From Stereum hirsutum FP-91666 SS1 (taxonomy: Eukaryota > Basidiomycota > Agaricomycetes > Russulales > Stereaceae), in contig NW_006763136.1 in NCBI RefSeq assembly GCF_000264905.1, positions 929,646 to 993,645 on the forward strand: 64,000 nucleotides of DNA, read 5' to 3'. The translations under genes and the position numbers were made by a program. The first letter of the stretch is position 1. Each line of letters begins with the position of its first letter. Below are positions 34,011 through 46,673 of the stretch, one piece after another. Under the pieces are notes generated by a model. The model saw only the letters and a list, made by a program, of their open reading frames with translations. It searched no databases and was not told the DNA's origin.

Positions 34011-34143
34011 TGTTGACCAACTGTTGACCTCCCGGGTACGCACAATGCACCGTACTTACTCCTGCCAAACTGGTCAACATCAACCACTGCCTTCTCGAGA
34101 TAGGTTTATGTTGACGTTGTAATGCTCGTAGGCGAACGTTGAC
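34011..34143. repeat. Cluster of GTTGAC motifs with inverted arms
   Basis: GTTGAC or its complement occurs five times: 34012-34017, 34023-34028, 34073-34078 (as GTCAAC), 34110-34115 and 34138-34143. ATGTTGACCA at the left is matched by TGGTCAACAT near 34071-34080, forming a ten-base inverted repeat with a spacer of about 50 bp. GCATTG and CAATGC form a nested pair. This could be a degenerate small transposable element or a regulatory cluster. Confidence 0.45.
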
Positions 34144-34397
34144 GACTGCCTTGGTTCCCGCACCGACGGGGATCGCACTGTTCTACAAACCGGTTTCGAA
34201 TTCGGACAAGACACGAGTGGGGGTATAGATCGCATTTTCAGAAAGCTAAGTATATGAGTGGAGAGAGTAGTGCTACCAATGAGAGAACGGATTGATGAGT
34301 GGAGTCTGGTAGCAAATTTGAAATGCAGAGTACACTAAAGAATACAGCAAGAATACAGGAGGAGAAAGAAGGACTTATAGCAGCAAGTACATTACTT

Positions 34398-36742
34398 TTA
34401 AACGCTGTCAAATACCTTCGAGAAGTATTGCTGAACACCCTCGACGCCGCGTGCGATAGCTCCGACGTATCCATCCGGACGGACAATTACAATCCTACTC
34501 TGCCCCTTATGGGAATACGCATCAAACGCATGACCTAACCTATCCTCCAGCATTAAGTCTGCGTCGATGACGCTCGAGGAGGCATGGGTGCCTTTAGCGT
34601 AAATAACCACCGTTTGAAGGACGCCATGGGGAAGGTTCCCAACGTACTTGGAAGTGTTCCCGACATCGGCGTCGTCGCCGTCGACAGTTTTGAGAAGGAG
34701 CACGGTGTGGAGGAAGGGGCGGAAGATGTCGAATACAGCCGTTTCCTTCTGAGTACGAACATTCAGAAGGTGAGGAGCGTCCGGAGCCCTGTCCCCGGCT
34801 CTCAAGACGCCATCCGATTCGTATGGGCTGGTAACTGTAGCTTTCGCAGGATCTTCCTCTTGAAATTCGTCTAAAACGATAGAGCTCGACCTATAATTGA
34901 CGCCAAGTTGGTATAAGATCGATGGTCGATCCATAGAGGATCCTTTGCGGTTGGGATCGATTTGTTTTTGCAGCAAGCTAGCCGTCAACTGTAGCATATG
35001 CTGAATGACGGGGAGACGTTCTTCGGTGTAGGTGTCGAGGAGGGTGGGAGGAGAAAATCCTTTAATGACGAGGGCAAGTTTCCAGGCGAGGTTGAACTAT
35101 GCAAGCAGTGAGCCGAAGATACTTCACCAAGCGAAAATGTGGTAGCTTACGGAGTCCATGACGCTAGAGTTCAGACCTTGATCCCCGGTAGCGCTGTGAA
35201 TGTGTGCAGCATCTGGCATATGATAATTGCGGGTCAGTACCAAGTCTGCAGAGCATGCGGCATACCAACCTCCTGCAACAAATATCCGTCCCTTCCTGAA
35301 CGTGTCGACCACACGGAAATTGTTCGGTCTGGAAACAGTCATATGTGGATCAGCTCGTTCTTCTTGACTTGGACGGATAAGCGTAGGAGGAGTTCACGCA
35401 CTTATAGCTGCTCAGGGTCTTCACATCGCCAAACTTGAGGTCCGGAATCTTTGTAGTCTTGCGTATGAATTCGAAAAAGTGTTCATGGTCGACCATGGCT
35501 CTTTCGACATCGAGTCCAGGACCCGATGCCCTAAACATATAGACATCTTCATCGAGAGCGCGTTGTGTGGGCAGTATAGCGATCCTGAGAGATATGGCGT
35601 GGTCAGAGCTAGAGCAAGACTTTCAAGTACGGAGGGCAGATATAACACTGACATGTCGTTAGGTGGGGCCCCAAATATACTCCCGTACTGAATGAATGTC
35701 CTGTCATCAGCCAGAATTTCACGAGAATATGTGTACTGTACAGCAAATACCTCTTTGTCCACGCTTCCGGTCATCTGGATGTCTCCAACAGCCAAGACAA
35801 AGTCATCTTTGCTCTCTCCGAGGAACTTGAGGCCCAGTTGTCTGCGTACAGAGCCTTATATGCCCAACTACAGGTTAACGACGTCGTTGCGGTACCGATA
35901 TGAGGAAGCCATATAAAACAGGGAGAAAGCACACCTCGAGCTCCATCAGCGCCGACGACAAACAGACTCTCGACGGACTCTGTCTGATTTCCTGTCTTTA
36001 TGATCGAAATAACATCGTCGTTGCGTTGTTCCGATGACAGAAGCTCCGAGGAAAATTCGACTTCAACGTTTGAATTTTTTAGATGTTCCCTCAACACACG
36101 GCAAAACCGTTCTTGGCCAATCATATAAGGCGTCGCCTGGAGGAATCCATGAAATTTGATGTTAGTCCAAATGTCAATGATCGTGTTAGACTCTGTTTGA
36201 CCCGATGGAAACCTACACATTTAATCTCTGATCCTCTATTGGGAGAAAATTAAATGTGCTCGCTCACATGGGCTTAAACATAGTCCATCAAAGCAATGGA
36301 GTATACGCACGAACGGTCGATCTGGTGTGGGTTTAGTATTCTCGGGATTAAGTGGCTTCACTGCGACTAGGCGTCCTTCGGAGTCATAGTGCTTCATGTC
36401 TAAGACCGGCCTTCCAACCGTTTGGAGATCGTCCAGAATGCCCAAGAACTTGTAGATCTCGAGGCTTCGAGGCTGTGTATCAAGGGCGTGAGGAGAGTGG
36501 GATGTACGAAGAGGATTGAGTTACCTGAGCCCCAACACCGCGTTGCGCATCAGATGGGTTGTCGAGTTTCTCGATAATACGGACAGATATGCCGCTCTGA
36601 ACCAGACTAAGAGCGAGTACAAGCCCAGTAGGTCCAGCACCGGCCTGAGAATGGCAACATATAAGTCAGATTCCGGATGGGTGCCGCATGGAGGAACACA
36701 GGGAGAAAGAGAACATACAATCAAGACCTGAGTATGTGGCAT
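34398..36742 (-). CDS. FAD-dependent monooxygenase, phenol-hydroxylase type
   Basis: The ATG at 36742 begins MPHTQVLI and after an intron continues AGAGPTGLVLALSLVQSG, the dinucleotide-binding fold for FAD; exon continuation is RIIEKLDNPSDAQRGVGAQ. Later blocks are SLEIYKFLGILDDLQTVG, YMIGQERFCRVLREHL, VVGADGARG (DG motif) and NNFRVVDTFRKGRIFVAGDAAHIHS (GD motif, shown here in two runs in the protein), followed by GDQGLNSSVMDS and FNLAWKLALVIKG. The C-terminal 190 residues look like the thioredoxin-like domain of this family. Such enzymes hydroxylate aromatic rings with NAD(P)H and oxygen. About nine exons join in frame, for example GARG-SVRRQLGLKFLG. No aromatic-degradation partners lie next to it, so the substrate is open. 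Length near 600 residues is typical. Confidence 0.85.
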
Positions 36743-38397
36743 TCAGGTATGCGGAATGAAGCGAGTCCTTGAAGAGGGTGTGTTAACGCAGAAGTTACTT
36801 TTTGAAGGGATACGCCACGGGTATTTATACCTTAGCGGAGGTGTCCAGCCGTAGTGTCAGAGAGATGACTTTGAATGGGCCGATGACTCGACTCCAAAGG
36901 ATCCGTACCCTTCCCATCTGTACGTAGATGAACGGGTTCTGATCTAGCCCAATCAAATCCCAACGACGTTCGTAGTATATTGCAACCGGAGATGTTTTGG
37001 ACGACCTCGATGATATGTTGAGTCGGAAGGTTGACGCGTCTGCCGGCCGCATCAGCAAACGCGCTTGAGTTCGATGCATCTGATGATTCGGGCCGTCTGT
37101 TGTAAAGGTCAGCTATTACTGTAATAACTCATCTCCTCTCCAGACACTCATTTTTGCAACAGACTCGTTCCTTGTAGCCTTTTTATGTCTAGTTCTCGTT
37201 CATCAATGATTCGCAGGTCGACTGACTGTCATCTCTCGTAAGCTCGATGAGTTTGTCGTTGTCAGCCGCAATGGTGGATGCTTATCCTCGAAAGAACCTT
37301 ACAAAACTCATGGTGCATTAAAAGGGTCGACTTGATCCTGCACCGCCGCCCATATGAGATGCCGAGAATGATGCACCGCGACCTGAGGCCTGAGACGCCA
37401 CCTCTGCTAGCCCAGCTTCTAGATCCTTCTCCTTCGGGAGGCCTTTGCATAACATGCCTTCGAGACTGAGATAGGATACCGTGGGGCTGCGCTCCTTTCA
37501 ACCACCGGCTGCTGCGAGTGCAACGACGGGAGATCCGGACTCGGAGGGTGGATATATAAGAAGGGTATTGCATATATTTTTGGACGCGATGAAGTACAGA
37601 ACGTGATGCATGATAGACCGAAAGAGCGAGAGGCGAGGGGTAAGAGATGGGAGAGAGCGAAAGATTTATGTCGGTAGACTTGCGAAAACGAGAAAGGGAG
37701 TGGAAAGGGCATGGAGTTCCAATGACGGATCATAGAGATTATCTCTGCGCCATACAAGAAAAATGAGGCAGAGACACTCTTGCGTTTCACGGCAACTCGT
37801 GGAGTACGTTACTCACCGAGACTGGTAACCACCTCATCCTCTGAGTCTCTCAATGTTGCAGCTCATTCGTTGTCTCAAACAAAGGTAGGTGATCGTCTAG
37901 GTCTGCAGTCACCATAGACTTCATTTACGGCCTCGCTCAGCATGTCGTCCTTCAGGCTCATACTAGTCCAAATTCGTTACTAGAGGCCAGGTGGGTAGAT
38001 CGGATTGTATTACATGCCTCACCAAGAATGTTTTGCAAGAGATTTTTGACCCTTCCAGAAGATCTTTCCCGAAATGTGGTCTGAGAGAGGTTTTCCAGGA
38101 TGTGACCTGAGTGAACGTTTGCTCATTTCGGTGGTCACAAAAAAAATGAGACAGAATCAAAGAGAATCCAAAGCAAAGAGAGGTTGAACGTGGCAATGGT
38201 AGAGGCGGCAGCAAACGGCAAGCAAAAAAGGAGGTACACGGTGGCGTGGAAAGAACGCGACACGACCACGTGCTCACGCTGCGCCGAAGCTCGCCACAAA
38301 TTGGAATTGGTCGTCGCCTGTCGTCGCTCTTGTCCACTCTCATCTGCTTCAACGGTCACTCAGCCTTCTGGTTTCAGGACCGCCATATTTATACCCC
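36743..38397. other. Shared upstream region of the monooxygenase and WD40-like genes
   Basis: The two neighbours point away from each other across 1,655 bp. Open frames on both strands (for example minus 37573-37262 and 37790-37419) do not resemble known proteins. A TATA-like element for the monooxygenase is at 36821-36829; another TATATAA occurs near 37551. Confidence 0.5.
36821..36829 (-). promoter_or_regulatory. TATA-like element of the FAD monooxygenase
   Basis: On the minus strand TATAAATAC lies 78-86 bases before the ATG at 36742, the same spacing as the TATA-like element of S41 gene 1. Confidence 0.5.
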
Positions 38398-40881
38398 ATG
38401 TCTATTCTTCCAGATGAAGCGGTTGACACTTTGGAACAGCTTCGTCTCGAATTTGAAGAGCTCCGAACGAGTGGCGATCGCGATGACAAGAAGCGCCTGA
38501 AAGATATCCCTCGGGAGGTCTGTGAAACTGTCCGGGCGATGGCGGTTCCGTCACTTGATGACATTCATGAGGCGTTGACCGTCGCGGATGATGTTCTGAA
38601 CGAAATTGTCGATGCTATATATCATAGCCATTCCTGGGACTTTCGTGACTTTTTGCCTTCGTTTGCGGACACCGGGGAGGATGGGCCTGCTCCTCTTTTG
38701 AAAGATACAGAAGCGGGAGAGCTGCATTTTATGGGTGCGTATCCTATGATTTCTCTCAGACTGCGCAACGTATGGTGTCCTCCGACGTAGTTTCTACACG
38801 CGCGAGTTGTGATGGCACCTGCTGGTCTCTATGCTCATGAGGCCGTATCCCTAAGTGAATATCTGACCTCGCTAAAGCTCAATGGCCCACGACGATTGGC
38901 TTGATCGTTGTTTTGAGTCGTTTTAAGCGGTTGCAGATACGGTCTATCGTGTTTCCATCTACCAGAGGAACGATTGCTTATCATAATTTAATGACCACCG
39001 TTAAACTGGTTCTAGGGACTTTACATCTACGGGAGTTCCAAAGGATTGCGGCGGACATGTCAGTAGTACGCGGTGTAGACCCTGAAGGTGAGTATTTCGA
39101 TACGCTCAATGTGTAATGTCAACTCTCAAATTGATAATCTTGACTTCTCAGTCGCAGCAGAAAGAGCAAAAGAGTTTGGGAAAGACCGTACCCCCTATGA
39201 TCCTTCTACCAAACCACACGGCTTGACAAGCCCTCTTGCTCGAGCTCGAAAACCAGATACCATCAACCCCTCGCTTTCCTCCATCCCATCCACGCCTCCA
39301 CTCACACTCTCGTTTTATCAGGCCCGCTGCTCCATCACCGCTCGCCATATTTATCGCCCTCTCCCCAGTGAAACTTTGCATCTCGCCACAGGGTCACCTT
39401 TCCTCTTGTACACAGCTGCAGGTGGTTCTGCCGGACTGAACCCCGACGTCACTTTCTGGAAGCTTGCGGATTTTAAACCCGACGTGTTCGAGCGAGGTAA
39501 AAGAATCAGAACCGAGCTATGGGGCCCCGCGACTCACCTCGCCGTCGATCCCATTCGCGAGCTCGTATATACTGCTGACAAGCGGAACATCGAGTCCTTC
39601 AAGTATACCACGAGCCCACATGATCTCTTCGGGGGCGACACCAGCGACGTAGATGAGATTAGCGGCGAAACCCTAGCTGCGGTTCATACTCTCGATTCGA
39701 GGCCTTCCACAGGGCCACTCGCGCTGGCCGAGCGTGGGAGCAAGTTATTGCGGGCTGGGGAGGGTGAAATTTACACTTGGGACGTCGATGGACTCTTCCG
39801 ACAGAACTCAGACTCGGACTCAGATGGGGATGAAAGGGTACGACAAAGGCGTCGGAGAGGTAGAAGAGGAACACCGGATCCGTTTGAGGACCCAGAACCG
39901 GAGGATGAGGAGGATTGGCAGGGCACTCCGGTGACGAACGTACTTCGGCTCGAGCAGCCATTGGCTTCGTCGATTGACATCGCGTATTGGAGCGCATCGC
40001 CCAATAATCCCAACATCATGCTTTCGACGTTGAACAACACCTTTTCTTGTCTTGCACTCGATCTCCAGGCAGGCGGAAAAGTTACAACGAGGTATCTGGG
40101 GCACGGTGGGCAACCTACTGGCTTTTCAACCAGTCCTGTGGCGGAGCCTACCCAGTTTTTGACTTCAGCAATGGACGGTGTTGCGAGACTATACGACGTT
40201 AGAGAGCCATTGCCTGGTCTCTCGATTCAGGACGAGATTCGGACTGCTCTTTTCGTGCACATACAAGGCGTACCAGGTACGCCCATTCCCTCCCTTCCCT
40301 CCTTATATATTGTCGCCCTCATGAAGTCTGGTGCATGTATCGTATTACACTTCTAGCAATCATTACCGGCTCTGATAAATACGAGTGTATCAAAGTCTGG
40401 GACCCTCGCTCCAGCACAAGAATGTGCGTCTATGACCTCTCGACCGGCAACAACCCCACGACTTCGCTCGCATGGGACGCGCCCCGTCATACACTCTACG
40501 CCGCCACAGAATGCGAAGACACCAAAAGCTTTGAGTACGGCCGGAAATATATAAAGAAGAAAGTACCGAAGCCCCAACGCCCGAGAACGCAGAGCGAAAT
40601 GGATGATTCAGAGTATGAGTCAGATGATTTCGAGTGGCGGAGGTGGCCTGCGAATGCGTATCATGATGATGAGTACTATGGATATGTGTATGATAGTGGT
40701 GGGCACAGAATCTGTAAGTCTCGGAGTGCTCTCTCTCCTAGGATGATGTTGTTAGTCTTTTGACCATTGCTGATCTTGATCGTTTTGCTTTTTTACAGTC
40801 CGTTATATGTTTGGAGAGAATGCGGACCCGAAGATTTTACCGAAAGGCGGTCGGTCTTGGGAAGATGTGGAACATTATTGA
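38398..40881 (+). CDS. WD40-repeat-like protein
   Basis: Five or more exons; about 750 residues. The N-terminal region (residues 1-115) is helical and acidic. A second exon reads STRGTIAYHNLMTTVKLVLG and LHLREFQRIAADM. The large exon 39152-40275 carries RDRTPYDPSTKPHGLTSP, then beta-propeller-like strands such as THLAVDPIRELVYTADKRNI and TSAMDGVARLYDVREPLPG; after an intron come SDKYECIKVWDPRSSTRMCV and TTSLAWDAPRHTLYAATEC, each with the WD-type ending. An acidic and Arg-rich insert (SDSDGDERVRQRRRRGRRG) sits between blades. The last exon ends ADPKILPKGGRSWEDVEHY. Proteins of this shape act as scaffolds; I cannot name the complex. The N-terminal joins between 38735 and 38940 are the least certain part of the model. 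Confidence 0.75.
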
Positions 40882-42923
40882 AAGTATAAACATACTCACT
40901 CTGCCAGATTATATACAGTTCTCGGAAACGATCAGATACGATTACGCTCACTTGTCATCTTGCCTCCGTACATAGGTCCATATCGTGCGTATATCAGGTG
41001 TTTCGATCAAGAAATCCCGACGCAACAATAGGTAAGTTACAATCCCATGGAGAGCCTTCGGCCCGGAAAAACCATAGTGTAATCTGCAAACGGGGTTCGT
41101 ATATACACCCTCGCCAGCTTGGCTTTCTCCGCGGGATTATTCCTCCTTTTCTCCGCTGCTCTCTCTGCCAAGCGACAAGTCCTTGGCTTCAATTTCGATA
41201 CACGACCAGCGGTGTCGTCCTTCAGGGCAGTCGCAGTTTGAACCTATATCTTACGATGCTTTGGTCTTCGATTTGGCTCCAACTCCCGATCCACGGAGGT
41301 CCTGAGCTGAGCGAAGGTGGCTTCCATGGGGAGGACGAATGTTTGCTTGGCTGTCTAGTGCAGGGGCGGCCAAGTAATAATACGAAAGAGGGGTGTTGCC
41401 AGTGTACTTGACAACGAGGCTGCCTTGTCCGCATCCATGCCATCAATGCGATCCAATGCTCCTAACCGCCACACAGAAGTACCTTCAGCGTTGTAGTCCG
41501 AACTGCGTTGCTCTACGCCTCGTCCGTCACAATCAGGGCACGGTTTCGGTGCCGTACATATGTATGATGTCCTAAAAACCAAGTAGTTACCGCGGCAGTA
41601 CTCTTGTATTGAGGTCGAGCTTCCTTCCATCGCAAGTTGTCAAGGGGTCTTCAGCTTGAATATGTGATGCTACTAGGCGACTCCAGGGTCCGTCATCATT
41701 TATGGAAAACTGAGACTCTTCCGAGTCGCCGTCCGAGGTCGACGAGCTCCGCAATTAACCAGCTCACAAAAAATGCAGCCATTCTAACGTATCAGCGTGT
41801 ATTCCAACTACAGAGACAACATATTCATCTAGACAGTGGTGATGGCGCGCGGCGTGCAGCACTCAAAATCGCTGAAAGACCTGAATCTCGATCGCTTCGG
41901 TACTTACCGCGCTCTCAGCAGCAAGGGACCGCTTCGGTCAACTTTCCTTGTTCTATCCATCACTGACAAACGTCGACGCTCCTGCCTTGCTCCTCCGAAT
42001 GCTCGAATCTCCGTATGAACCTATAAATGCCAGCCTCGCTGTGCCACTACAGCACCCAATTCCAAGCCACTACCTTCCAACCTCGAGTCAGCCTGCTTCG
42101 ACACGGCTGACAACGCGCTATCAATGGCGGGGGAGACTATGCCATCAATTCCTCGATGGCCCCGGCGGCAAAGACAATACTTTCCTAGCGGGTATTGGCT
42201 GAGTTGGAGCACAGAATTTGCATGAATGATCTTTCTCAGGATCAGCCCTGCTTTCAGGGAAGTTGAATGACTGTAAGCTTTCCCTGATTTTCATCTTCAG
42301 AGGTACACTTTGAACGACTCGGACCCGGCTTAGACTAAGACTTTTGAACTGGTCAATGATTTACTATCATTAGCATCCATCTTTACTATTATGGACATCG
42401 TGCGGACATCGTCGTGGTGTACACCCAGATACTCTTCGCTCACACAGTGTAGCGTATGCATTTGTGACCTCTGAATTACCAGAGGCGATGATACTTTTAA
42501 ACTGCCCCTTAAATCCACCATGCAAGGACGGAGCTCTCTCCGAATATTCTCTGTGACCTTGCACTATATGTCCATTTCTTGTTCGGTCCTAAGAAGGACA
42601 CGTCTGGGAATCGTTGCCGTCGGTGCCTGCCTCAGAATCCGCGAGTCGGGCCCTCACCTGCTCTCACGGGCTCTTATCGTTCATTCGACCGAGTACAATC
42701 GTTATTTTTGGTCTCCTTCCAGCGAGACCATTCCCTCATGGATCCCTCGTTTCTCGATGATGACAACGTGCCGCATGGTCCTGACTACACAGCGATGATA
42801 GTAATGGTCACTTAATTGGACGCGATGCGACTTTAAAGCTGGTTTCCGGTATCCTTTTGGCTTTCCCCAGGTCAGACCAAAGTTGGTACACTCCTCAGCA
42901 AGTCCTCATTGTCCTCAACGACG
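40882..42923. other. Unexplained 2-kb region between the WD40-like gene and S41 gene 2
   Basis: No complete gene recognised. Around 41102-41230 (+) one frame reads a convincing hydrophobic segment (LAFSAGLFLLFSAALSA) followed by VLGFNFDTRPAVSSF, after which the apparent continuation EPISYDALVFDLAPTPDP is in another frame; this may be two exons or a broken gene. At 42021-42030 there is a TATAAATGCC string followed about 100 bp later by a 35-codon frame (42120-42227). The remainder is short frames on both strands. Confidence 0.4.
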
Positions 42924-45900
42924 ATGGCACCTTCTCTTCCACCCGTCTTCATGCGCATACTTATCGTCAGTTGCGGGGCACTTCTCCTGTCATCTACAGC
43001 AATTGCGACTGCACTGGACCCATGTGCCAAGATTGCCGGACTCACATTCGTCGCCACCGCTGATGCCATAGCGTGCCAGAAGTCGTTCCCACTCAACGAG
43101 ACGTTGAGACAGAATGTGCTGAGCAATATCGCACGTGTTTTTGACTTCTACACCTTTGAGGACTACTATCTGGATTCTCCACCACCATTTCAAGAGTCGA
43201 CGACCAACATCAGAGCGCAGATTGCTCGGATGAACGCCACGCACTACGAAGTTCGTCTTATTTTCATACGTGGATGACGCGCATCTCTGATAACCGGCGT
43301 ACATCCTCATGATTCTGTAGACCGACTACGACTTCAACTCCGATGTTTATAACTTCACTACCCAATTGAACGACGGTCACACCAGTATGTGGCGTTTACT
43401 TCCTCGGACTATTCATGCCATTGATGGCTGAACGTCTTCTGTTTCTTGTGGCCCGTCGTTAGGGTGGTTCCCGAACTGCTACAACTCCTTTCAGAATATT
43501 CTTCCCGCTCCTCCCGTCATCCTCGAGGTCAATGGAACACAGAACGTATTCATAGCTCCCGACTCCGTCGAATTCCTGTCGCAGCTTGGTTCCAACTTCA
43601 CCGACTTCTTCGACAGCCTCGGATTTAATTGGCAAAGACTCGCCGGGGCCAAAGTGCTCGAGATTGGCGGCATGGATGCATTCGACTACATCGACCTCAT
43701 CGCTAAGAATGTCTCCGGAAACTATCTCGACCATGGTGTGAGGGTCAATAGTGTGATCAGCAGTTACAGAATCCAAGGGACAGATTTCTCACAGAGGCTA
43801 GGAGACCTTGCTGGGCCCGAATTATTGACCTTGACCGAGTTGACATTCAAGTTGATCTTGAAGAACGGGACTGAGCCAGAGACGGTGACTGTACCATATG
43901 TGGCAGACTTTATAGGCGTACCCTTTATGGATCAGGCATCCTTGTAAGTTCTCCTAATGTTATTGTACTTCATAGCAATTGACGGGCACAAATAGCTGGG
44001 CAAACAACTGTGCGGCCAACAATGCGACGAACGGTATTGACCTTAACGCTCAAGGCCTCTCTCACGCGACCACACAGTCGCCTCTTCGCGCACGAGGGGC
44101 GCTATTCGCTAACACTAGGTCAAACGCTATCGGCCTTCCTCGTCTGTACTGTCTTGGAGTTGAGCCAAATTAGTAACATAACTGATCCTACTTTTCACAG
44201 AGCCCTTCCTTCCAAATCTCCCGCCCGTCAATGGAAGTGAAGACGTGATCAAATCATTCGTTTTGGATAACACCACCGGCGTGGTACGTTCATCCTCTGA
44301 ACATTAATGTCTTTGGATCTGCGTAGTCTCATTTTGCGTCGGAGCGCAGATGTTTGTTGGATCATTCGAACCTACAGATTTCGACCAGTTTCAGTTCGAT
44401 GTTCAGGCTGCAGTCGAAAATTTCCAAGCTGCCAATGTAACCCGTTTGCTCATTGATTTGACAAACAACGGAGGTAAATACAGTCTGCCTCCATCAGCTC
44501 GCGAACAATAATGGCCGATCAGTCCATCTACCTTTAGGCGGATTCGTTTGCTTGGGACTATTCCTCCACCAGTTCTTAGCCGGGCTCGACAGTGGATATC
44601 CGTACGTGCTCTGAATTCTCTGTCCATAGACGCTTCGCTAAGCTTGTAATGACCTTGACTAGCGGTTTTGAATGTACCGTTCGTGCGAATACCTTGGCTC
44701 AGAAGATCGTCGCGGCCGACATTGCGCTTAACGACAGCAGCACTGGTGTCTTCTATGCTCCACCGAATTGTAGGCGGACTTCATTTTTGAGAGAGGCCCG
44801 GTCGCTGAACACTCGTACTTCTAGGGGCTTTCCTCAATGACACGCAGTTTTCACTCAACGAAAACTTCGAAACCCCGGATATACAATTCATCGTGAACGG
44901 ACAGGATCAGCCTACTTCACAACGGTTCCATGTATGTTTTAGTCTGCTAGTTCTCATCCCAGGATGGTACGGCTGCTGAATGATGCGTACATCAGGACAT
45001 TTGCACGCCCTACGCAGTACCCATCCCTGCGACTCCTCCCTTTGACCTCAAGTCAGTATCTCAGTACTGCCGTTTCTATGCCTTTTCTGATGACTATTAC
45101 ATTCAGGAATGTCGCTATGGGTGTGTACTCCGTCCTCCAATATAGGTTCAGCTCTCTGAAAGTCGTCGCGTTTAGTCAACAATGGAAATTGCGCTTCGAC
45201 CTGCTCTCTTTTTAGTACCGTTATGCACGAGGTAAGCTGGTTTTCAGTCTCGAAACTCTTTGCCTCAGCAATCCTATATTTCCCACAGAAACACGGGACA
45301 AAGATAGCGGTCTTTGGAGGCAAGCCTGGCGAGGACGTTCAGTTTAAAGGTATGTACATTTGTCAAGTTTCTGGCCTTTTTATCATACACAAGCTAATGA
45401 TGCTATCCCGACCAGGAATGGCTGGCAATCAAGTTTTGGAATGGGCTGACCTGGACACGGAGATCAAGACAGCACAGCTGAAGGATGTAAGTCCAAGGCT
45501 TTGCCCCCATATATGCGTGCAGAGAACTGATACTATCTCTGTTTCTGAAGGATCCGCTCGCCCCTCCGGACTTGTGAGTATCAGAATCTATTCGTACTGA
45601 GATTAGCAGACTGATGCCTTAGGTAGGATCGTCTCTGCTAACATGCGGTGAGGGCCCCTTCGTCTTTGTAGAATTTGCAGTCAAGGAGATACTCACTTCT
45701 CTCTTCCACAAGTCACAATTGGCGGACGGGTACGCTCTGTCCATCTCGCTGTCTGTATCGAGACGCTTACTGAAGCATACAATATATAGCGTATAGTTTC
45801 CTGGACGAGCACACTCCCATAGGCAAGTTTTCCCGAAGGGTTGTTGATTTACTCACCACTGACACTTCCCCCCTCTCCACAGCCTACGTTTCAGAACTGC

Positions 45901-46108
45901 CAACTCGTACACCATGTCCCTCTTTCATACAGGAATCACGTTGGCTGACGTGGTCACCATATTCACAGTGCGCTTCCCCTACACGATGGATACATACAAC
46001 AACCCCCAGAACCTCTGGAAGTTCGCGTACGTTTGCATCTCTCCTATTGTTTTGCGAGGCGTCGGTTGAGCATAATTATATTTCAGGGCTAGTCAACTTT
46101 TCGACTGA
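42924..46108 (+). CDS. Secreted S41-like (C-terminal processing) peptidase, copy 2
   Basis: The ATG at 42924 opens a signal peptide (ILIVSCGALLLSSTAIATA) followed by DPCAKIAGLTFVATADAIAC, paralogous to the gene at 26339. Blocks then match copy 1 in order: FDFYTFEDYYLDSPPPF, NDGHT, VLEIGGMDAFDYIDLIAKN, NNCAANNATNGID, TRLLIDLTNNGG, GFVCLGLFLHQFL, VNNGNCASTCSLFSTVMHE with the presumed nucleophile Ser, IAVFGGKPGEDVQFKGMAGN and NNPQNLWKFAASQLFD at the end. Exon borders fall at the same places as in copy 1 where I could compare them, so duplication kept the introns. One difference is the lack of the Arg-rich stretch that follows NGIDYKTSS in copy 1. Both copies appear intact, arguing that both are used. 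Confidence 0.82.
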
Positions 46109-46673
46109 GGTAAGGATCGCAGTAGACGGATTCGCAGGAGGTGCAGGCGACATCCATCAGGTTAGAAAAGGATATGTATTGTTGTTCGTTGACGGTCGGA
46201 CGCCAATGGTATATATACATGTGGCCCGTGTGACGTGTTCATAATTCACGCGTCCAACAACGTTTACCATAAAACCTATGTTTCATCTACAATACATACA
46301 TCCGAAGGGCGCAACGACGAGGACGTAAGTAGAAGGGGGCTACGCGAGAAGAAGAAAAAGCCTCGATGAGCGTAAAGGGAGAAAGGAAAGGGCGATATGT
46401 ATACTACACATAATTGGCAAAAAAAGACAAAAAAAACATAGAAAAAGAAGGACTGAGAAGATGTTACGCATCTGGAAAACAAGAATAAACAGGGGAAAGC
46501 GGGAGCGTTCATAATCAATCGATAGAAAAGATGAGAATAACGGCAACTGAGGAGTGGAGAGTTGAAAAGAAAAGTCAGAGGATAAAAGTAACGGTATATG
46601 AAGACATCGGAAAGGCATGAGCTGAAGGGGTGCATGAGACTCGGGAGACGAAGCTCGAACGCAACTAGGGAAC
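46109..46673. other. Gap between convergent S41 gene 2 and EPL1
   Basis: Shared 3' flank. The minus strand around 46430 down to 46340 is strongly pyrimidine-rich (poly-T and C runs), fitting an EPL1 3' UTR. No coding sequence recognised. Confidence 0.5.

Larger units (their letters stand above)
33420..34397. other. Intergenic region between two minus-strand genes
   Basis: No protein recognised. It contains an ACGCGT motif in a GACGC triplet repeat (about 33771-33787), a tRNA-like fragment (33897-33966) and a cluster of GTTGAC motifs with inverted arms (34011-34143). Confidence 0.5.

Noticed and set aside
5497..36742. Secondary-metabolite gene cluster (esterase, FAD monooxygenase, hydrolase, ALDH)
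   Set aside because: No polyketide, peptide or terpene core enzyme, no transporter and no pathway regulator is present, and housekeeping genes separate the candidates.
37262..37790. Minus-strand frames of 103 and 123 codons as a gene
   Set aside because: Overlapping frames, no conserved-looking blocks, and no splice pattern that joins them.
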